Of a DNA stretch of 64,000 nt, positions 9,416 through 18,842 are shown in pieces. The notes under the pieces are model-generated. The model worked only from the letters and a program-made list of their open reading frames with translations, did no database searches and was not told the DNA's origin. This DNA is from Actinomadura atramentaria DSM 43919 (GTDB lineage: Bacteria; Actinomycetota; Actinomycetes; Streptosporangiales; Streptosporangiaceae). Within the stretch, counting starts at the first letter, position 1. Each line of letters starts with the position of its first letter. Position numbers and translations under genes: made by a program. Location of the stretch: positions 310,001 to 374,000 of the forward strand of contig NZ_KB907214.1 of assembly GCF_000381885.1 (NCBI RefSeq), given 5' to 3'.

Positions 9416-9471
9416 CAGGGTACGTGCGCGACGGCGCGGCGGCAAATCCGGTTCAGTGGCCGGACGCGCGA

Positions 9472-9499
9472 AGGGCCGCGGCCCCCCGGCCGCGGCCCT
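9472..9499 (-). terminator. Terminator after the first lipoprotein gene
   Basis: Perfect 12-bp stem (9472-9483 with 9488-9499) and a CCCC loop, 17 nt past the stop of the lipoprotein gene at 9516. It separates that gene from the L10 leader. Confidence 0.6.
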
Positions 9500-9515
9500 C
9501 CCGAAGTCCTCGCCG

Positions 9516-10364
9516 TCAGGCGCCCGAGGTGCCGGGCAGCTTCAGCGGGCCGACCTCCGACGCGGGCGGCGGCGACACGTCCACCTGCTTGCCGTAGTCG
9601 GAGTACTGCGCGGTCGTGGTCATCGGGCCCTGCGCCGTCGCGATCTTGGCGACCATCTTGCGCGGCAGGTCGTCGTCGCCCACCCAGATGTCGAAGTTCA
9701 TCGAGGACGCGCCGATCTGCTGGTACTGCTTCTCCATCGCGGCGCGCGTCTCGGCGTCGAGCTTGCCGAGCGCCTCCGTGAGCTGCACGGTGCCGGTGAA
9801 GTGGCGCGTCTTGACGCCGTCGACCGTCTCGGTGCCGACCTCGCGGGCGTCCTTGGACGCGGTGAGCATCTTCGTCTGCTCGGCCGGGCTCTGCTTCTTG
9901 GCCTGGTCCATCAGGCCGCTCAGGTTCATGCCCGACATCGCGCCGAGGTCGGACAGCAGCACCTTCGACCACGGCTTGCCGCCGTTGGCCTGGGACAGCG
10001 CGGCCATCTTCATATACATGGCCTTCGAGTCCATGATCATTTCCATGCCGGGGACCGTGGTGCCCTGCACGCTCGTCGGCTCGGTGGTCATGTGCATCGC
10101 CACGGTCGGGCGGAGGCGCACGTCCGCCTTCATCTTCATCGTCATCGCGGCCTGCGAGACCTGGCTGTCCACCGCCACGTTCATCGAGAACGTGTCCACC
10201 TTGCTGGTGTTCTGCGCGGACTTGCCGAGGATCTCGGCGGCCGTCAGTTTGACCTGCTTGCCGGCCTCCTTGCCCGCCTCGCCCGCGGAACCGAGGCATC
10301 CGGTCAGGGACAGGGACAGCGCGGCGACCGCGGCGGTCCCCACGGCGAAACGGCGCAACTTCAA
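9516..10364 (-). CDS. LppX/LprAFG-like lipoprotein
   Basis: Predicted secreted lipoprotein, 282 residues. The TTG at 10364 is the best start: GGAGGAG lies just upstream and it gives a short signal peptide (MKLRRFAVGTAAVAALSLSL) ending in lipobox LTGC. The mature part resembles the LppX/LprG family of cavity proteins, including the repeated signature REVGTETVDGVKTRHFTGT (about 185-203), a family implicated in lipid carriage at the cell surface. It is paralogous to the next lipoprotein upstream, and both lie inside the ribosomal-protein cluster. The lipid-carrier role is inferred from the family. Confidence 0.75.
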   Translation of the reverse strand: MKLRRFAVGTAAVAALSLSLTGCLGSAGEAGKEAGKQVKLTAAEILGKSAQNTSKVDTFSMNVAVDSQVSQAAMTMKMKADVRLRPTVAMHMTTEPTSVQGTTVPGMEMIMDSKAMYMKMAALSQANGGKPWSKVLLSDLGAMSGMNLSGLMDQAKKQSPAEQTKMLTASKDAREVGTETVDGVKTRHFTGTVQLTEALGKLDAETRAAMEKQYQQIGASSMNFDIWVGDDDLPRKMVAKIATAQGPMTTTAQYSDYGKQVDVSPPPASEVGPLKLPGTSGA

Positions 10365-10525
10365 GGCTCTCCTCCAGGGTTGGGAGCGACGGGGTGATCC
10401 GCGCCCGTACGTCCCTATTGGACGCACGACCTGCCGATTCGGTTCGACCCGCCGCCCGGGATCGTACTCAACCCCCCGGACGTTCACCCCCCGAGCCCCG
10501 CCCCGCGCCGGTCGGACGGCGCGGG

Positions 10526-10554
10526 TTCAAGGCGTTCCTCCCGGGGTGGGAGCG
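10526..10554 (-). repeat. Degenerate copy of the lipoprotein ribosome-binding/start region
   Basis: This 29-bp segment matches the ribosome-binding and TTG start region of the lipoprotein gene at 10360-10388 in 25 of 29 positions, including the GGGAGGA-type site and the TTGAA start, but no gene follows. It overlaps a weak hairpin (10550-10572) downstream of the second lipoprotein gene. It looks like a duplication scar between the two paralogues. Confidence 0.5.
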
Positions 10555-10646
10555 GGCGGGCCCTGCCCGCTCCTCCCCTGGAGGACGCCCGAGGCGGCGG
10601 CGCGGTCAACGCACGGACCGAATCATGATCAACCGCGCCGGCCCGC

Positions 10647-11507
10647 TCAGTTCCCCGGCGTCCCGCCGAACAGCCCGTCGAGCGTCAGCGCGCCCGTCTC
10701 GTCGGCGGGCGGCGGGTTCACCGAGAACTTCTTCCCGAAGTCGCTGTAGAGCACCTTCAGCGAACCGTCCCCGCCGGACCGGCCCACGCCCTTGACGACG
10801 ACCTCGCGCGGCAGCCCGGCGCCGTCCACCCACAGGTCGAACGTCAGCTTGGAGTTCGCCGCCTCCTGCGGCAGGTACGGCTTCGCCGCGTCGCGCGCCT
10901 GGGCGTCGAGCCGCCGCAGCGCCTCGTCCACCGTCACCGTGCCCGCGTAGCGCGTGGTCTTCACGCCGTCCACCGTCTCGGTGCCGACGCGCCGCACGTC
11001 CTCGGAGCCGGTGAACATCGCCGTCAGCTTCGCCGGGTCCACCTGCTGGAGCCGGTCCACGAGCCCCCGCACGTCGAACCCGGTCCGCTGCTGGACCTGC
11101 GCGAGGTCGACCTTCAGCCACGGCTTCCCGCCCGACACGAACTTCGCCGCCTGCGGCAGCTTCGCGTACAGCGTGTCGCCGGTGAAGATCGCCTGGCCGG
11201 ACGCGGTCGCGCCCGCGCCGCCGAACCCGATCCCGTCGAGCTGCCCGGTGAACTGCAGCTTCGGCCGCAGCCGGAACCGCGCCGTGCCGCTCACCTGGCC
11301 GCCGTCGCCGTCCTTCAGCGTCAGCGCCGCCTTGAACGTGTCGGTGCCCTGCGTCTTCTTCGACGCGGCGAGCACCACGTCGCTCGCGCTCAGCCGCACA
11401 TTGTTCGCATTGGCGTTCGTACCGTCGTTCGCGTCGCACGCGGTCAGCGCGAGCGCCGCACCGAGCGCCGCCGTCGCGCCGACCGCCATCGTGATCCGAC
11501 GTCCCAT
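10647..11507 (-). CDS. LppX/LprAFG-like lipoprotein (second copy)
   Basis: 286-residue lipoprotein with a signal peptide ending in lipobox LTAC (residues about 21-24), then a mature domain paralogous to its downstream neighbour: both contain REVGTETVDGVKT/RRVGTETVDGVKT, a WV.G..LPR strand and the ending YSDFGKKFSVNPPPA versus YSDYGKQVDVSPPPA. Probably anchored on the outer face of the cytoplasmic membrane. It lies after rplA in the same orientation, but a terminator and 200 nt separate it, so it likely has its own promoter. Confidence 0.75.
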   Translation of the reverse strand: MGRRITMAVGATAALGAALALTACDANDGTNANANNVRLSASDVVLAASKKTQGTDTFKAALTLKDGDGGQVSGTARFRLRPKLQFTGQLDGIGFGGAGATASGQAIFTGDTLYAKLPQAAKFVSGGKPWLKVDLAQVQQRTGFDVRGLVDRLQQVDPAKLTAMFTGSEDVRRVGTETVDGVKTTRYAGTVTVDEALRRLDAQARDAAKPYLPQEAANSKLTFDLWVDGAGLPREVVVKGVGRSGGDGSLKVLYSDFGKKFSVNPPPADETGALTLDGLFGGTPGN

Positions 11508-11658
11508 CCCGGCCCCCTATCTCGTCTTCCGAACGCCCCCAGTCTCATCCGCGGCCCGAACCCGCCGCATCCCCCGCCGGGACGAATCCCGGCGCACCCG
11601 GTCAACCCTTCGGCGTACCCCCCGCTGCGCCGCGCCGCCGACCCCCGGGCACGCGAAA

Positions 11659-11685
11659 GGGCGTCCCCCCAACGGGAGGACGCCC
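11659..11685 (-). terminator. Terminator after rplA
   Basis: GGGCGTCC (11659-11666) pairs with GGACGCCC (11678-11685); the minus strand continues TTTCGCG. Located 23 nt after the rplA stop. Confidence 0.65.
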
Positions 11686-11708
11686 CCAGAACGCGCGAAC
11701 CGGACGGA

Positions 11709-12425
11709 TCAGGCTTCGTCCAGCTCCGCCAGCAGGTTCCGCACCGCGTTCGGGTCCACCGGGATGCCGGGGCCCATCGACGTGGTCAGCGTGGCCTTCT
11801 TGACGTAGCGGCCCTTGGCCGCGGACGGCTTGAGCCGCTGGATCTCCTCGACCGCCGCCGCGTAGTTCTCCAGGAGCTGCCGCTCGCCGAAGGACGCCTT
11901 GCCGATGATGAAGTGCAGGTTCGCGTGCCGGTCCACCCGGAACTCGATCTTGCCGCCCTTGATGTCGGACACGGCCTTGGCCACGTCCATCGTCACGGTG
12001 CCGGTCTTCGGGTTCGGCATGAGGCCGCGCGGGCCGAGCACCCGGCCGAGGCGGCCGACCTTGCCCATCTGGTCCGGCGTCGCGACGACCGCGTCGAAGT
12101 CGAGGAAGCCGCCCTGGATCTTCTCGATCAGGTCGTCCGAGCCGACGATGTCGGCGCCGGCCTCGCGGGCCTCCTCCGCCTTCGCGCCACCGGCGAAGAC
12201 CAGCACGCGGGCGGTCTTGCCGGTGCCGTTCGGCAGGTTGACGGTGCCGCGCACCATCTGGTCGGCCTTGCGCGGGTCCACGCCGAGCCGCAGCGCGACC
12301 TCGACGGTCGCGTCGAACTTGGCGGTCGCCGTCTCCTTGGCGAGCCGGACGGCCTCGATCGGGCTATACAGCCGGTCGCGGTCGATCTTCTCGACGGCGT
12401 TGCGGTACGCCTTGCTGCGCTGCAT
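11709..12425 (-). CDS. rplA: 50S ribosomal protein L1
   Basis: 238-residue ribosomal protein of the L1 stalk, which binds 23S rRNA and helps release deacylated tRNA. Start ATG 12425 is chosen because AGGAG lies 5 nt upstream; a GTG at 12431 is less well placed. Typical L1 signatures are present: [33 protein letters not shown] (about 120-152, described in part) and [18 protein letters not shown] near the end. Second gene of the rplK-rplA operon, 87 nt after rplK. Confidence 0.98.
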   Translation of the reverse strand: MQRSKAYRNAVEKIDRDRLYSPIEAVRLAKETATAKFDATVEVALRLGVDPRKADQMVRGTVNLPNGTGKTARVLVFAGGAKAEEAREAGADIVGSDDLIEKIQGGFLDFDAVVATPDQMGKVGRLGRVLGPRGLMPNPKTGTVTMDVAKAVSDIKGGKIEFRVDRHANLHFIIGKASFGERQLLENYAAAVEEIQRLKPSAAKGRYVKKATLTTSMGPGIPVDPNAVRNLLAELDEA

Positions 12426-12512
12426 TTCCACTCCTTCGTGGTGCGGGCCGCGCGCGGCCCTCCCACTGTCGTCCGGCCCCTGCGGGACCGGCGGTACGTT
12501 CCCGTACCCGGG

Positions 12513-12941
12513 TTACTTGACCTCGATGCCCATCGAGCGGGCGGTGCCCGCCACGATCTTCTCCGCCGCCTCCAGCGTGGTGGCGTTGAGGTCGGGCATC
12601 TTGGTGGTGGCGATCTCGCGGATCTGGTCCACGGTCACCGAGCCGACCTTCGTCTTGTGGGGCTCGCCGGAGCCCTTCTCGACACCGGCGGCCTTCAGGA
12701 TGAGCTGCGCCGCGGGCGGGGTCTTGGTGACGAAGGTGAACGACCGGTCCTCGTAGATGGTGATCTCTACGGGGATGACGTTGCCGCGCTGGGCTTCCGT
12801 CGCGGCGTTGTACTGCTTGCAGAAGTCCATGATGTTGACGCCGTGCGGACCGAGGGCGGTACCGACCGGCGGCGCGGGGGTCGCGGCACCCGCGTTCAAC
12901 TGGACCTTGACGATCGCGGCGATCTTCTTCTTCGGAGGCAT
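12513..12941 (-). CDS. rplK: 50S ribosomal protein L11
   Basis: 142-residue L11, which sits at the GTPase-associated centre and binds thiostrepton-type antibiotics together with 23S rRNA. Start [12 protein letters not shown] at ATG 12941, with GGAAGG just upstream. Conserved features are [20 protein letters not shown] (about 14-33), the NAAT segment and the C-terminal rRNA-binding part ending ARSMGIEVK. Lies downstream of nusG and upstream of rplA, the canonical order. Confidence 0.98.
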   Translation of the reverse strand: MPPKKKIAAIVKVQLNAGAATPAPPVGTALGPHGVNIMDFCKQYNAATEAQRGNVIPVEITIYEDRSFTFVTKTPPAAQLILKAAGVEKGSGEPHKTKVGSVTVDQIREIATTKMPDLNATTLEAAEKIVAGTARSMGIEVK

Positions 12942-13147
12942 GGCTGCCTTCCTTCCGTTCCTCTTCACGGTGATCCCGACTCCCGCACGGCGGGCAACAC
13001 CCGGGCCGGAACGAACGCCCGGGTGTTGGGATCTGGACGGTCCCCCGCTCCGGGGCGTTCCCGTGTCGGGAACCGCCCCGCCTGCGCGGGGTGAGCACAC
13101 GGCCGACGCGGAGGCGCGGGCCGACGTGCAAGTCTAGGCCACGGAAA

Positions 13148-13171
13148 ACGCCCCCGCGTACGCGAGGGCGT
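13148..13171 (-). terminator. Terminator between nusG and rplK
   Basis: Inverted repeat 13148-13158 with 13161-13171 (one mismatch), followed on the minus strand by TTTTCC, 15 nt after the nusG stop. Suggests that rplKA has an additional promoter of its own. Confidence 0.65.
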
Positions 13172-13186
13172 CTCCGACGAGCGGGA

Positions 13187-14014
13187 TCAGATCTTGGAGA
13201 CCTGGTTGAACGACAGCTCGACCGGCGTTTCCCTACCGAAGATCGAAACCAGGACCTTGAGCTTCTGCTGCTCGGCGTTGATCTCGTTGACCGTGGCGGG
13301 CAGCGTCGCGAACGGGCCGTCCATGACGGTGACGGACTCGCCGACCTCGAAGTCCACGGTCGGGGCGGCCTTGGCCTGCTTCTCGGCCCGCACCGCGCCC
13401 TCCTCGGGCTCGGGCGCGAGCAGGTTGGCGACCTCGTCCAGGCTCAGCGGCGACGGCTTGTTCAGCAGCCCCACGAACCCGGTGACGCCCGGGGTGTTGC
13501 GGACGGCGGCCCACGACTCGTCGGTCAGCTCCATCCGCACCAGGATGTAGCCCGGCAGGACCTTCTCGTTGACCTTCTGCCGCTTGCCGCCCTTGATCTC
13601 GGTGACCTCGTGCTGGGGCACCTCGATCTGGAAGATGTAGTCCTCCATGTTGAGGGTCTGCGTGCGGGTCTCGATGTTGGTCTTGACCCGGTTCTCGTAG
13701 CCCGCGTAGGAGTGGACGACGTACCAGTCGCCGGGCTGCAGCCGCATCTCGGCCTTGAACTCGGCGTACGGGTCGACGGGCGGCGCGGGGGGCTCGTCGG
13801 CCTCGTCGGCGTCGGCGTCCTCGGCCTCGTCGGCGGACGCCTCGTCCGCGCCGGTCTCCGCGTCGGTCTCGCCCGCGGTCTCCGCCGCGGCGTCCACGGG
13901 GACGTCGGTGCCGGCGGACTCCGCGACGGGCTCGGCGTCGGCGGCCTGCTCGGCCGCCGCAGCCGCCAGCGCCTCGTCGGCGGCCTCGTCGCGGGACTGT
14001 GGGGACTCGGACAC
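13187..14014 (-). CDS. nusG: Transcription termination/antitermination factor NusG
   Basis: NusG binds RNA polymerase near the clamp and links it to Rho or the ribosome. From GTG 14014 the protein has 275 residues; an ATG at 14056 would add 14. The first ~95 residues are a highly acidic Ala/Glu/Asp-rich extension typical of actinobacterial NusG. The NGN domain follows ([21 protein letters not shown]) and the KOW domain closes the protein ([18 protein letters not shown]). Between secE and rplK as usual. The exact start is uncertain because no site has a clear ribosome-binding sequence. Confidence 0.95.
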   Translation of the reverse strand: MSESPQSRDEAADEALAAAAAEQAADAEPVAESAGTDVPVDAAAETAGETDAETGADEASADEAEDADADEADEPPAPPVDPYAEFKAEMRLQPGDWYVVHSYAGYENRVKTNIETRTQTLNMEDYIFQIEVPQHEVTEIKGGKRQKVNEKVLPGYILVRMELTDESWAAVRNTPGVTGFVGLLNKPSPLSLDEVANLLAPEPEEGAVRAEKQAKAAPTVDFEVGESVTVMDGPFATLPATVNEINAEQQKLKVLVSIFGRETPVELSFNQVSKI

Positions 14015-14118
14015 GGTGACTGACTCTTTCTCTCGTTCGGGCAGGAAGTTCCACATGGCGGGACGCGCGTGCGCGCCGCCGCCACGCCGGCCCGCGACCG
14101 GGCCGACGGCGTACCGGC

Positions 14119-14367
14119 TCAGGTGAAGAGCCAGAACACGCCCTTCTGCAGAGCCCAGTCGAGAACGGCGACGAGCGCGAACATGAACAGCACGAACACC
14201 AGGGAGACCGTGGTGTAGGTGATGAGCTCGCGGCGCGTCGGCCAGATGACCTTGCGCAGTTCGCCGACCACCTGGCGCACGAACAGCGGCGGGGTCGTCC
14301 GCTTGGGAGCGGGCTTCCCCTTGCCCTCGTCCTTGGCCGCCGCGTCGCCGCGCGTCTCAGTCGCCAT
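14119..14367 (-). CDS. secE: Preprotein translocase subunit SecE
   Basis: 82-residue SecE with one transmembrane helix ([20 protein letters not shown], about 52-71) preceded by the conserved cytoplasmic helix [20 protein letters not shown]. It stabilises SecY in the translocon. The N-terminal 27 residues are charged and low complexity. It is followed by nusG and preceded by tRNA-Trp, the standard actinobacterial arrangement. Confidence 0.97.
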   Translation of the reverse strand: MATETRGDAAAKDEGKGKPAPKRTTPPLFVRQVVGELRKVIWPTRRELITYTTVSLVFVLFMFALVAVLDWALQKGVFWLFT

Positions 14368-14487
14368 AGTGCCGCCGTTCGCTCGTAGGTCGTGTCAACC
14401 ACCCAGTGGTTGTTGCGCATTCCCGTACCACGGACGCCGGACGGCGCCCCGGAACGTGGCCGGTACGGGTGCGCGCACCGCACCTCG

Positions 14488-14560
14488 CAGGGCAGGAGGG
14501 ACTCGAACCCCCAACCGCCGGTTTTGGAGACCGGTGCTCTACCAATTGAGCCACTGCCCT
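14488..14560 (-). tRNA. tRNA-Trp (CCA)
   Basis: 73-nt cloverleaf: acceptor AGGGCAG/CTGCCCT, D-loop CTCAATTGGTAGAG, anticodon loop CTCCAAA (anticodon CCA) and T-loop GGTTCGAACCC. Located just upstream of secE, its usual place. Confidence 0.98.
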
Positions 14561-14875
14561 TCGCCTCTTCCCCGAAGGAAAGAACACCCGACCTGGATCG
14601 GGCACGTACCGGACACAGTTTACGGCTTGTGCGGACATGGCCGTATCCCGTCTTCGCGGTACTAGGAGGGTGAGTCTACGGTGCGATGCCGTCCACGTCG
14701 AACCGGAACGCGCGGGGGCGTCCGCGCGGGCCCCGTCCGGCGGCCCCGCGCGGCGGGCGGCGCGGGCGGCGTCCGGCGACCGGGCGCGACGGCCGTGACC
14801 AGCGGCGGCGCGGCCGTTCCACCCGTCCGGGATATCCCGCTGAAGTCATCGGCGCGTGTCTGTAACGATAGGGAC
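14561..14875. other. Divergent intergenic region tRNA-Trp / aspC
   Basis: About 315 bases between oppositely oriented transcripts. No gene or hairpin stands out. It must hold the promoters of tRNA-Trp and aspC. Confidence 0.5.
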
Positions 14876-16087
14876 ATGAGCACTGACCGACCTCGCATCT
14901 CCCGGCGCATCGCCGCCATCTCCGAGTCCGCCACGCTGGCCGTCGACGCCAAGGCCAAGGCGCTGAAGGCGGCGGGCCGCCCGGTCATCGGGTTCGGTGC
15001 CGGCGAACCGGACTTCCCCACCCCCGACTACATCGTCGAGGCGGCGGTCACCGCGTGCCGCGTGCCGCGCTTCCACAAGTACACCCCGGCGGGCGGGCTG
15101 CCCGAACTGCGCTCGGCCATCGCCGAGAAGACGGCGCGCGACTCCGGCTACGCCGTGGAAGCGTCGCAGGTGCTCGTGACCAACGGCGGCAAGCAGGCCG
15201 TCTACGAGGCGTTCGCGGCGCTGCTCGACCCGGGCGACGAGGTGATCGTCCCGACGCCGTACTGGACGACCTACCCCGAGTCGATCAAGCTGGCGGGCGG
15301 CGTGCCGGTGGACGTCGTCGCCGACGAGACGACGGGCTACCGCGTCACCGTCGAGCAGCTCGAGGCGGCCCGCACCGACCGCACGAAGGTGCTGCTGTTC
15401 GTCTCCCCCTCGAACCCGACCGGCGCGGTCTACACCCGCGACCAGATCGAGGCGATCGGCCGCTGGGCCGACGAGCACGGCCTGTGGGTCGTCACCGACG
15501 AGATCTACGAGCACCTGGTGTACGGCGGCGCCGAGTTCCACTCGATGCCGGTCGTCGTGCCGGAGCTGGCCGACCGCACGATCGTCCTGAACGGCGTCGC
15601 CAAGACGTACGCGATGACGGGCTGGCGCGTGGGCTGGCTGATCGGCCCGCAGGACGTGGTGAAGGCGGCGGCGAACCTGCAGTCGCACGCCACCTCCAAC
15701 GTCGCGAACGTCTCGCAGGCGGCGGCGCTCGCGGCCGTCACCGGCGACCTGTCGGCGGTGGACGAGATGCGCGTCGCGTTCGACCGCCGCCGCCGCACGA
15801 TGGTGCGGATGCTGAACGAGATCCCCGGCGTCGTCTGCCCCGAGCCGGAGGGCGCGTTCTACGTGTACCCGTCGGTCAAGGAGCTGATCGGCAAGGAGAT
15901 CCGGGGCAGGCGCCCGCAGTCGTCGGTTGAACTGGCGGCGCTGATCCTGGAGGAGGCCGAGGTCGCGCTGGTGCCCGGTGAGGCGTTCGGGACGCCGGGC
16001 TACTTCCGGCTGTCCTACGCGCTCGGGGACGACGACCTCGTCGAGGGCGTCTCGCGGGTCGCCAAGCTGCTCGCCGAGGCCCGCTGA
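14876..16087 (+). CDS. aspC: Pyridoxal-phosphate aspartate aminotransferase (class I)
   Basis: Converts aspartate and 2-oxoglutarate to oxaloacetate and glutamate in the cytoplasm. 403 residues from ATG 14876. Family Ib features: [10 protein letters not shown] (substrate entry), [22 protein letters not shown] (Asn to PLP ring), DEIYEHLVY (Asp and Tyr to PLP), [16 protein letters not shown] with the Schiff-base lysine (AKTY) and FRLSYA with the carboxylate-binding Arg. Divergent from tRNA-Trp/secE and followed by a strong terminator, so it is monocistronic. Confidence 0.93.
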   Translation: MSTDRPRISRRIAAISESATLAVDAKAKALKAAGRPVIGFGAGEPDFPTPDYIVEAAVTACRVPRFHKYTPAGGLPELRSAIAEKTARDSGYAVEASQVLVTNGGKQAVYEAFAALLDPGDEVIVPTPYWTTYPESIKLAGGVPVDVVADETTGYRVTVEQLEAARTDRTKVLLFVSPSNPTGAVYTRDQIEAIGRWADEHGLWVVTDEIYEHLVYGGAEFHSMPVVVPELADRTIVLNGVAKTYAMTGWRVGWLIGPQDVVKAAANLQSHATSNVANVSQAAALAAVTGDLSAVDEMRVAFDRRRRTMVRMLNEIPGVVCPEPEGAFYVYPSVKELIGKEIRGRRPQSSVELAALILEEAEVALVPGEAFGTPGYFRLSYALGDDDLVEGVSRVAKLLAEAR

Positions 16088-16105
16088 CGGTCCGGCGCGT
16101 TCTGG

Positions 16106-16144
16106 GGATCATGGACCGGTTCGCCCGGTCCATGATCCTTTTTT
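16106..16144 (+). terminator. Rho-independent terminator of aspC
   Basis: Perfect 14-bp stem (16106-16119 with 16125-16138) around a TTCGC loop, followed by six T residues (16139-16144). Nineteen nt after the stop codon. Confidence 0.93.
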
Positions 16145-16255
16145 GCGGTCCGGCATGGCCGCGGCGTGCCAGGCCGCGCGCCGCGCGGATGGCCCGGACG
16201 GGCGGTTCCCGGTGCCGGTCGTCCGCCGCCGGGCCGCGTCCGGCAACATTGGCGC

Positions 16256-17326
16256 ATGGAGGCCGAACCCACTTCCGGCCGCTCCCCCGCGGCCCGCGAC
16301 GACCCGCCCCGGCCCGCCGAGCGGGACGTCGCCGCGCTGCCGAAGGCCCATCTGCACCTGCACTTCACCGGTTCCATGCGGCACTCGACGCTGGTGGAAC
16401 TCGCCGACCGGCACGGCGTCCACCTGCCCGACGCGCTCGTGGAGGACTGGCCGCCGCGCCTGCGCGCGACCGACGAGCGCGGCTGGTTCCGGTTCCAGCG
16501 GCTGTACGACATCGCCCGGTCGGTGCTCGTCACGCCGGACGACCTGCGGCGGCTGCTCCGCGAGACCGCGCAGGACGAGGCCGCCGAGGGCTCGCGCTGG
16601 CTGGAGATCCAGGTGGACCCCAGCGGCTACGCCGCGCGGTTCGGCGGACTGACGCCGACGGTCGAGCTCGTCCTGGACGCGGCGCGCGAGGCGGGCGCGG
16701 CGGCGGGCGTCGGCATCGGGATCGTCGTCGCGGCGAACCGCACGCGGCATCCGCTGGACGCGAAGACGCTCGCGCGGCTCGCCGTCCGCTACACGGATCA
16801 GGGCGTCGTCGGGTTCGGGCTGTCCAACGACGAGCGGCGCGGGCGCGCGTACGACTTCGAGGGCGCGTTCCGGATCGCGCGGCGCGGGGGGCTGCTGTCC
16901 GTCCCGCACGGCGGGGAGCTGCTCGGCCCGGCGAGCGTCCGGGAGTGCGTGGAGACGCTGGGCGCGGACCGTCTCGGGCACGGCGTGCGCGCCGTCGAGG
17001 ACCCGGCGCTGCTGCGGTCGGTGATCGAGCGCGGCGTCGCGCTGGAGGTGTGCCCGGCGTCCAATGTCAGCCTGGGCGTCGCGCCGACCGTCGCGGACGT
17101 CCCGCTGCGCGCGCTGTACGAGGCGGGCGCGCGGATCGCCCTCGGCGCGGACGACCCGCTGCTGTTCGGCTCCCGCCTGGCCCGGCAGTACTCCCTCGCC
17201 CGCACCGAGCACGGTTTCACCGACGCGGAGCTGGCGGAGCTGGCCCGCCACTCGATCCTCGCCTCGGCCGCCCCGGAGAGCCTGAAGAAGGAAGTCCTGG
17301 AGGGCATCCAAGCCTGGCTGGAATAG
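16256..17326 (+). CDS. add: Adenosine deaminase family protein
   Basis: 356-residue TIM-barrel amidohydrolase predicted to deaminate adenosine or a related purine nucleoside. Zinc and catalytic motifs are in order: HLHLHFTGSM (first HxH), VPHGGELLG (His and catalytic Glu region), DRLGHGVRAVED, CPASNVSLG and ALGADDPLLFG (metal Asp). Start ATG 16256 is chosen for similarity to the family start; no clear ribosome-binding site precedes it. Substrate is uncertain: adenosine, N6-substituted adenine nucleosides and aminofutalosine are handled by close relatives. Confidence 0.8.
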   Translation: MEAEPTSGRSPAARDDPPRPAERDVAALPKAHLHLHFTGSMRHSTLVELADRHGVHLPDALVEDWPPRLRATDERGWFRFQRLYDIARSVLVTPDDLRRLLRETAQDEAAEGSRWLEIQVDPSGYAARFGGLTPTVELVLDAAREAGAAAGVGIGIVVAANRTRHPLDAKTLARLAVRYTDQGVVGFGLSNDERRGRAYDFEGAFRIARRGGLLSVPHGGELLGPASVRECVETLGADRLGHGVRAVEDPALLRSVIERGVALEVCPASNVSLGVAPTVADVPLRALYEAGARIALGADDPLLFGSRLARQYSLARTEHGFTDAELAELARHSILASAAPESLKKEVLEGIQAWLE

Positions 17327-17366
17327 CGCGCGATCCCCGGCCGCCGCAGCGGCCGGGGATCGCGCG
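17327..17366. terminator. Convergent terminator between add and the MFS gene
   Basis: A perfect 17-bp stem (17327-17343 with 17350-17366) with a 6-nt loop starts immediately after the add stop codon and ends 6 nt before the MFS stop. It has no T tract, but its position between converging genes suggests it serves both strands. Confidence 0.7.
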
Positions 17367-17372
17367 GGTCGG

Positions 17373-18788
17373 CTAGGCGGCCGCGGGGACGGCTTCGGCC
17401 GTCTCCGGTCGGCGCGCCGTCGCGGCCCGGCGGGCGGCCGGGATCGCGAACGCGCCGGCGGCCCCCGCCGCGAGGACCCCGACCGCCGTCCACAGCGTCA
17501 CGTGCATCCCGTCGGTGAACGCCGCCGGGTCCGCCATGTCGCCGGTGGCGCTGAACACGGCCGTCAGGACGGCGATCCCGAGGACGGTCCCGAGCTGCCG
17601 GAGCGTGTTGTTCACCCCGGACGCGACCCCGCTCAGCGCGGGCGGGGCGAACGCCAGGACGAGCTGCGCGGTCGGCGCGAAGAACAGCCCCATCCCGATC
17701 CCGCAGAGCACGAGCCCCGGAACGTACGCCCCGTACGCGGTGTCCGGCCCGAGGGACGCGGCCAGCCACGCGAGCCCGGACGCCTGGAGCGCGAGGGCCA
17801 GCGCGAGGACCGTCCGCGCGCCGAGCCGGGCGGCGAGCGGCGCGGTGAGCGGCGCGGCCAGCAGCGGCATCGCGGTCCAGGGCAGCGTCCGGACGCCCGC
17901 GCCCAGCGGCGACATGTGGTTGACGGCCTGGAGGTACTGGATCAGCAGGAACGCCGACCCGAACACCGCGAACGCCATCGCGAGCATCAGCAGGTTGACG
18001 ACGGTGAACCCCCGGGCGCGGAACAGCGCGAGCGGCAGCATCGGCGCGTCGGTGCGGGTCTCGTGGACGAGGAACGCGGCGAGCAGCACCGTCCCGCCGA
18101 TGAGCCCGGCGAGGACGAGCGGGCTGGTCCAGCCGTGCTCGTTGCCGCGGACGAGGCCGAGGACGACTCCGACGAGCCCGAACGAGAGCAGCAGCGTCCC
18201 GGCGGGGTCGAGCCGGCGCGCGTCGCCGCGGCTCTCCCGCAGGAAGCCGGGCGCGAGGCAGAGCAGGACGAGCCCGACCGGCACGTTGATCCAGAAGATC
18301 CACTGCCAGGACGCGTACTCGGTGACGGCCCCGCCGACGACGGGCCCGAGCGCGACGCCGAGGCCGCTCATGACGCTCCAGCCGGCGAGCGCGAGCCCGC
18401 GCCGCGCGGTGGGGACGGCGGCGGCGAGCAGTGTGAGGGTGAGCGGGGTGACGACGGCCCCGCCGACGCCCTGGACGGCGCGCGCGGCGATGAGCGCCCC
18501 GGTGCCGGGCGCGAGCGCGGCGGCGGCGGACGCGAGGGTGAACAGCGCGAGCCCGCCGAGGAACAGCCGCCGCCGCCCGAAGCGGTCGGCGAGCGCGGCG
18601 GCGGGCAGGAGCAGGACCGCGAACGTCAGCGTGTAGGCGTTGACGGTCCACTGGAGCCCTTCGAGCCCGGAGCCGAGATCCTCGCGGATGGCGGGCAGGG
18701 CGTTGGTCACGATGAGGTTGTCGAGCGTGACCATGAAGAGGGCGAGTCCGGTGATGACGAACGTGCGGAGTGCGCTGGGGGGTCGCAT
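17373..18788 (-). CDS. MFS drug exporter, DHA2 (EmrB/QacA) type
   Basis: 471-residue proton-driven exporter with about 14 hydrophobic helices. Helix 1 carries the DHA2 motif LDNLIVTNALPAI, the loop 2-3 motif A is ADRFGRRRLFLGG, and motif C appears as WSVMSGLGVALGPVVGG. Substrate cannot be told from sequence. It lies downstream of its tetR-type regulator on the same strand, and its promoter region contains a near copy of the operator found in front of that regulator, so expression is probably induced by a ligand of the repressor. Confidence 0.85.
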   Translation of the reverse strand: MRPPSALRTFVITGLALFMVTLDNLIVTNALPAIREDLGSGLEGLQWTVNAYTLTFAVLLLPAAALADRFGRRRLFLGGLALFTLASAAAALAPGTGALIAARAVQGVGGAVVTPLTLTLLAAAVPTARRGLALAGWSVMSGLGVALGPVVGGAVTEYASWQWIFWINVPVGLVLLCLAPGFLRESRGDARRLDPAGTLLLSFGLVGVVLGLVRGNEHGWTSPLVLAGLIGGTVLLAAFLVHETRTDAPMLPLALFRARGFTVVNLLMLAMAFAVFGSAFLLIQYLQAVNHMSPLGAGVRTLPWTAMPLLAAPLTAPLAARLGARTVLALALALQASGLAWLAASLGPDTAYGAYVPGLVLCGIGMGLFFAPTAQLVLAFAPPALSGVASGVNNTLRQLGTVLGIAVLTAVFSATGDMADPAAFTDGMHVTLWTAVGVLAAGAAGAFAIPAARRAATARRPETAEAVPAAA

Positions 18789-18803
18789 GGCCCGGTCCCT
18801 TCT

Positions 18804-18825
18804 GCTTAGTTATCAGTCACTAACT
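18804..18825. promoter_or_regulatory. TetR-type operator at the MFS gene
   Basis: Inverted half-sites of 9 bp (GCTTAGTTA and TCACTAACT) separated by 4 bp, 16 nt before the MFS ATG. The arrangement and right half-site are identical to the site at 19411-19432 upstream of the regulator. Confidence 0.7.
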
Positions 18826-18842
18826 TCGTGGGGCAAAAAAAA

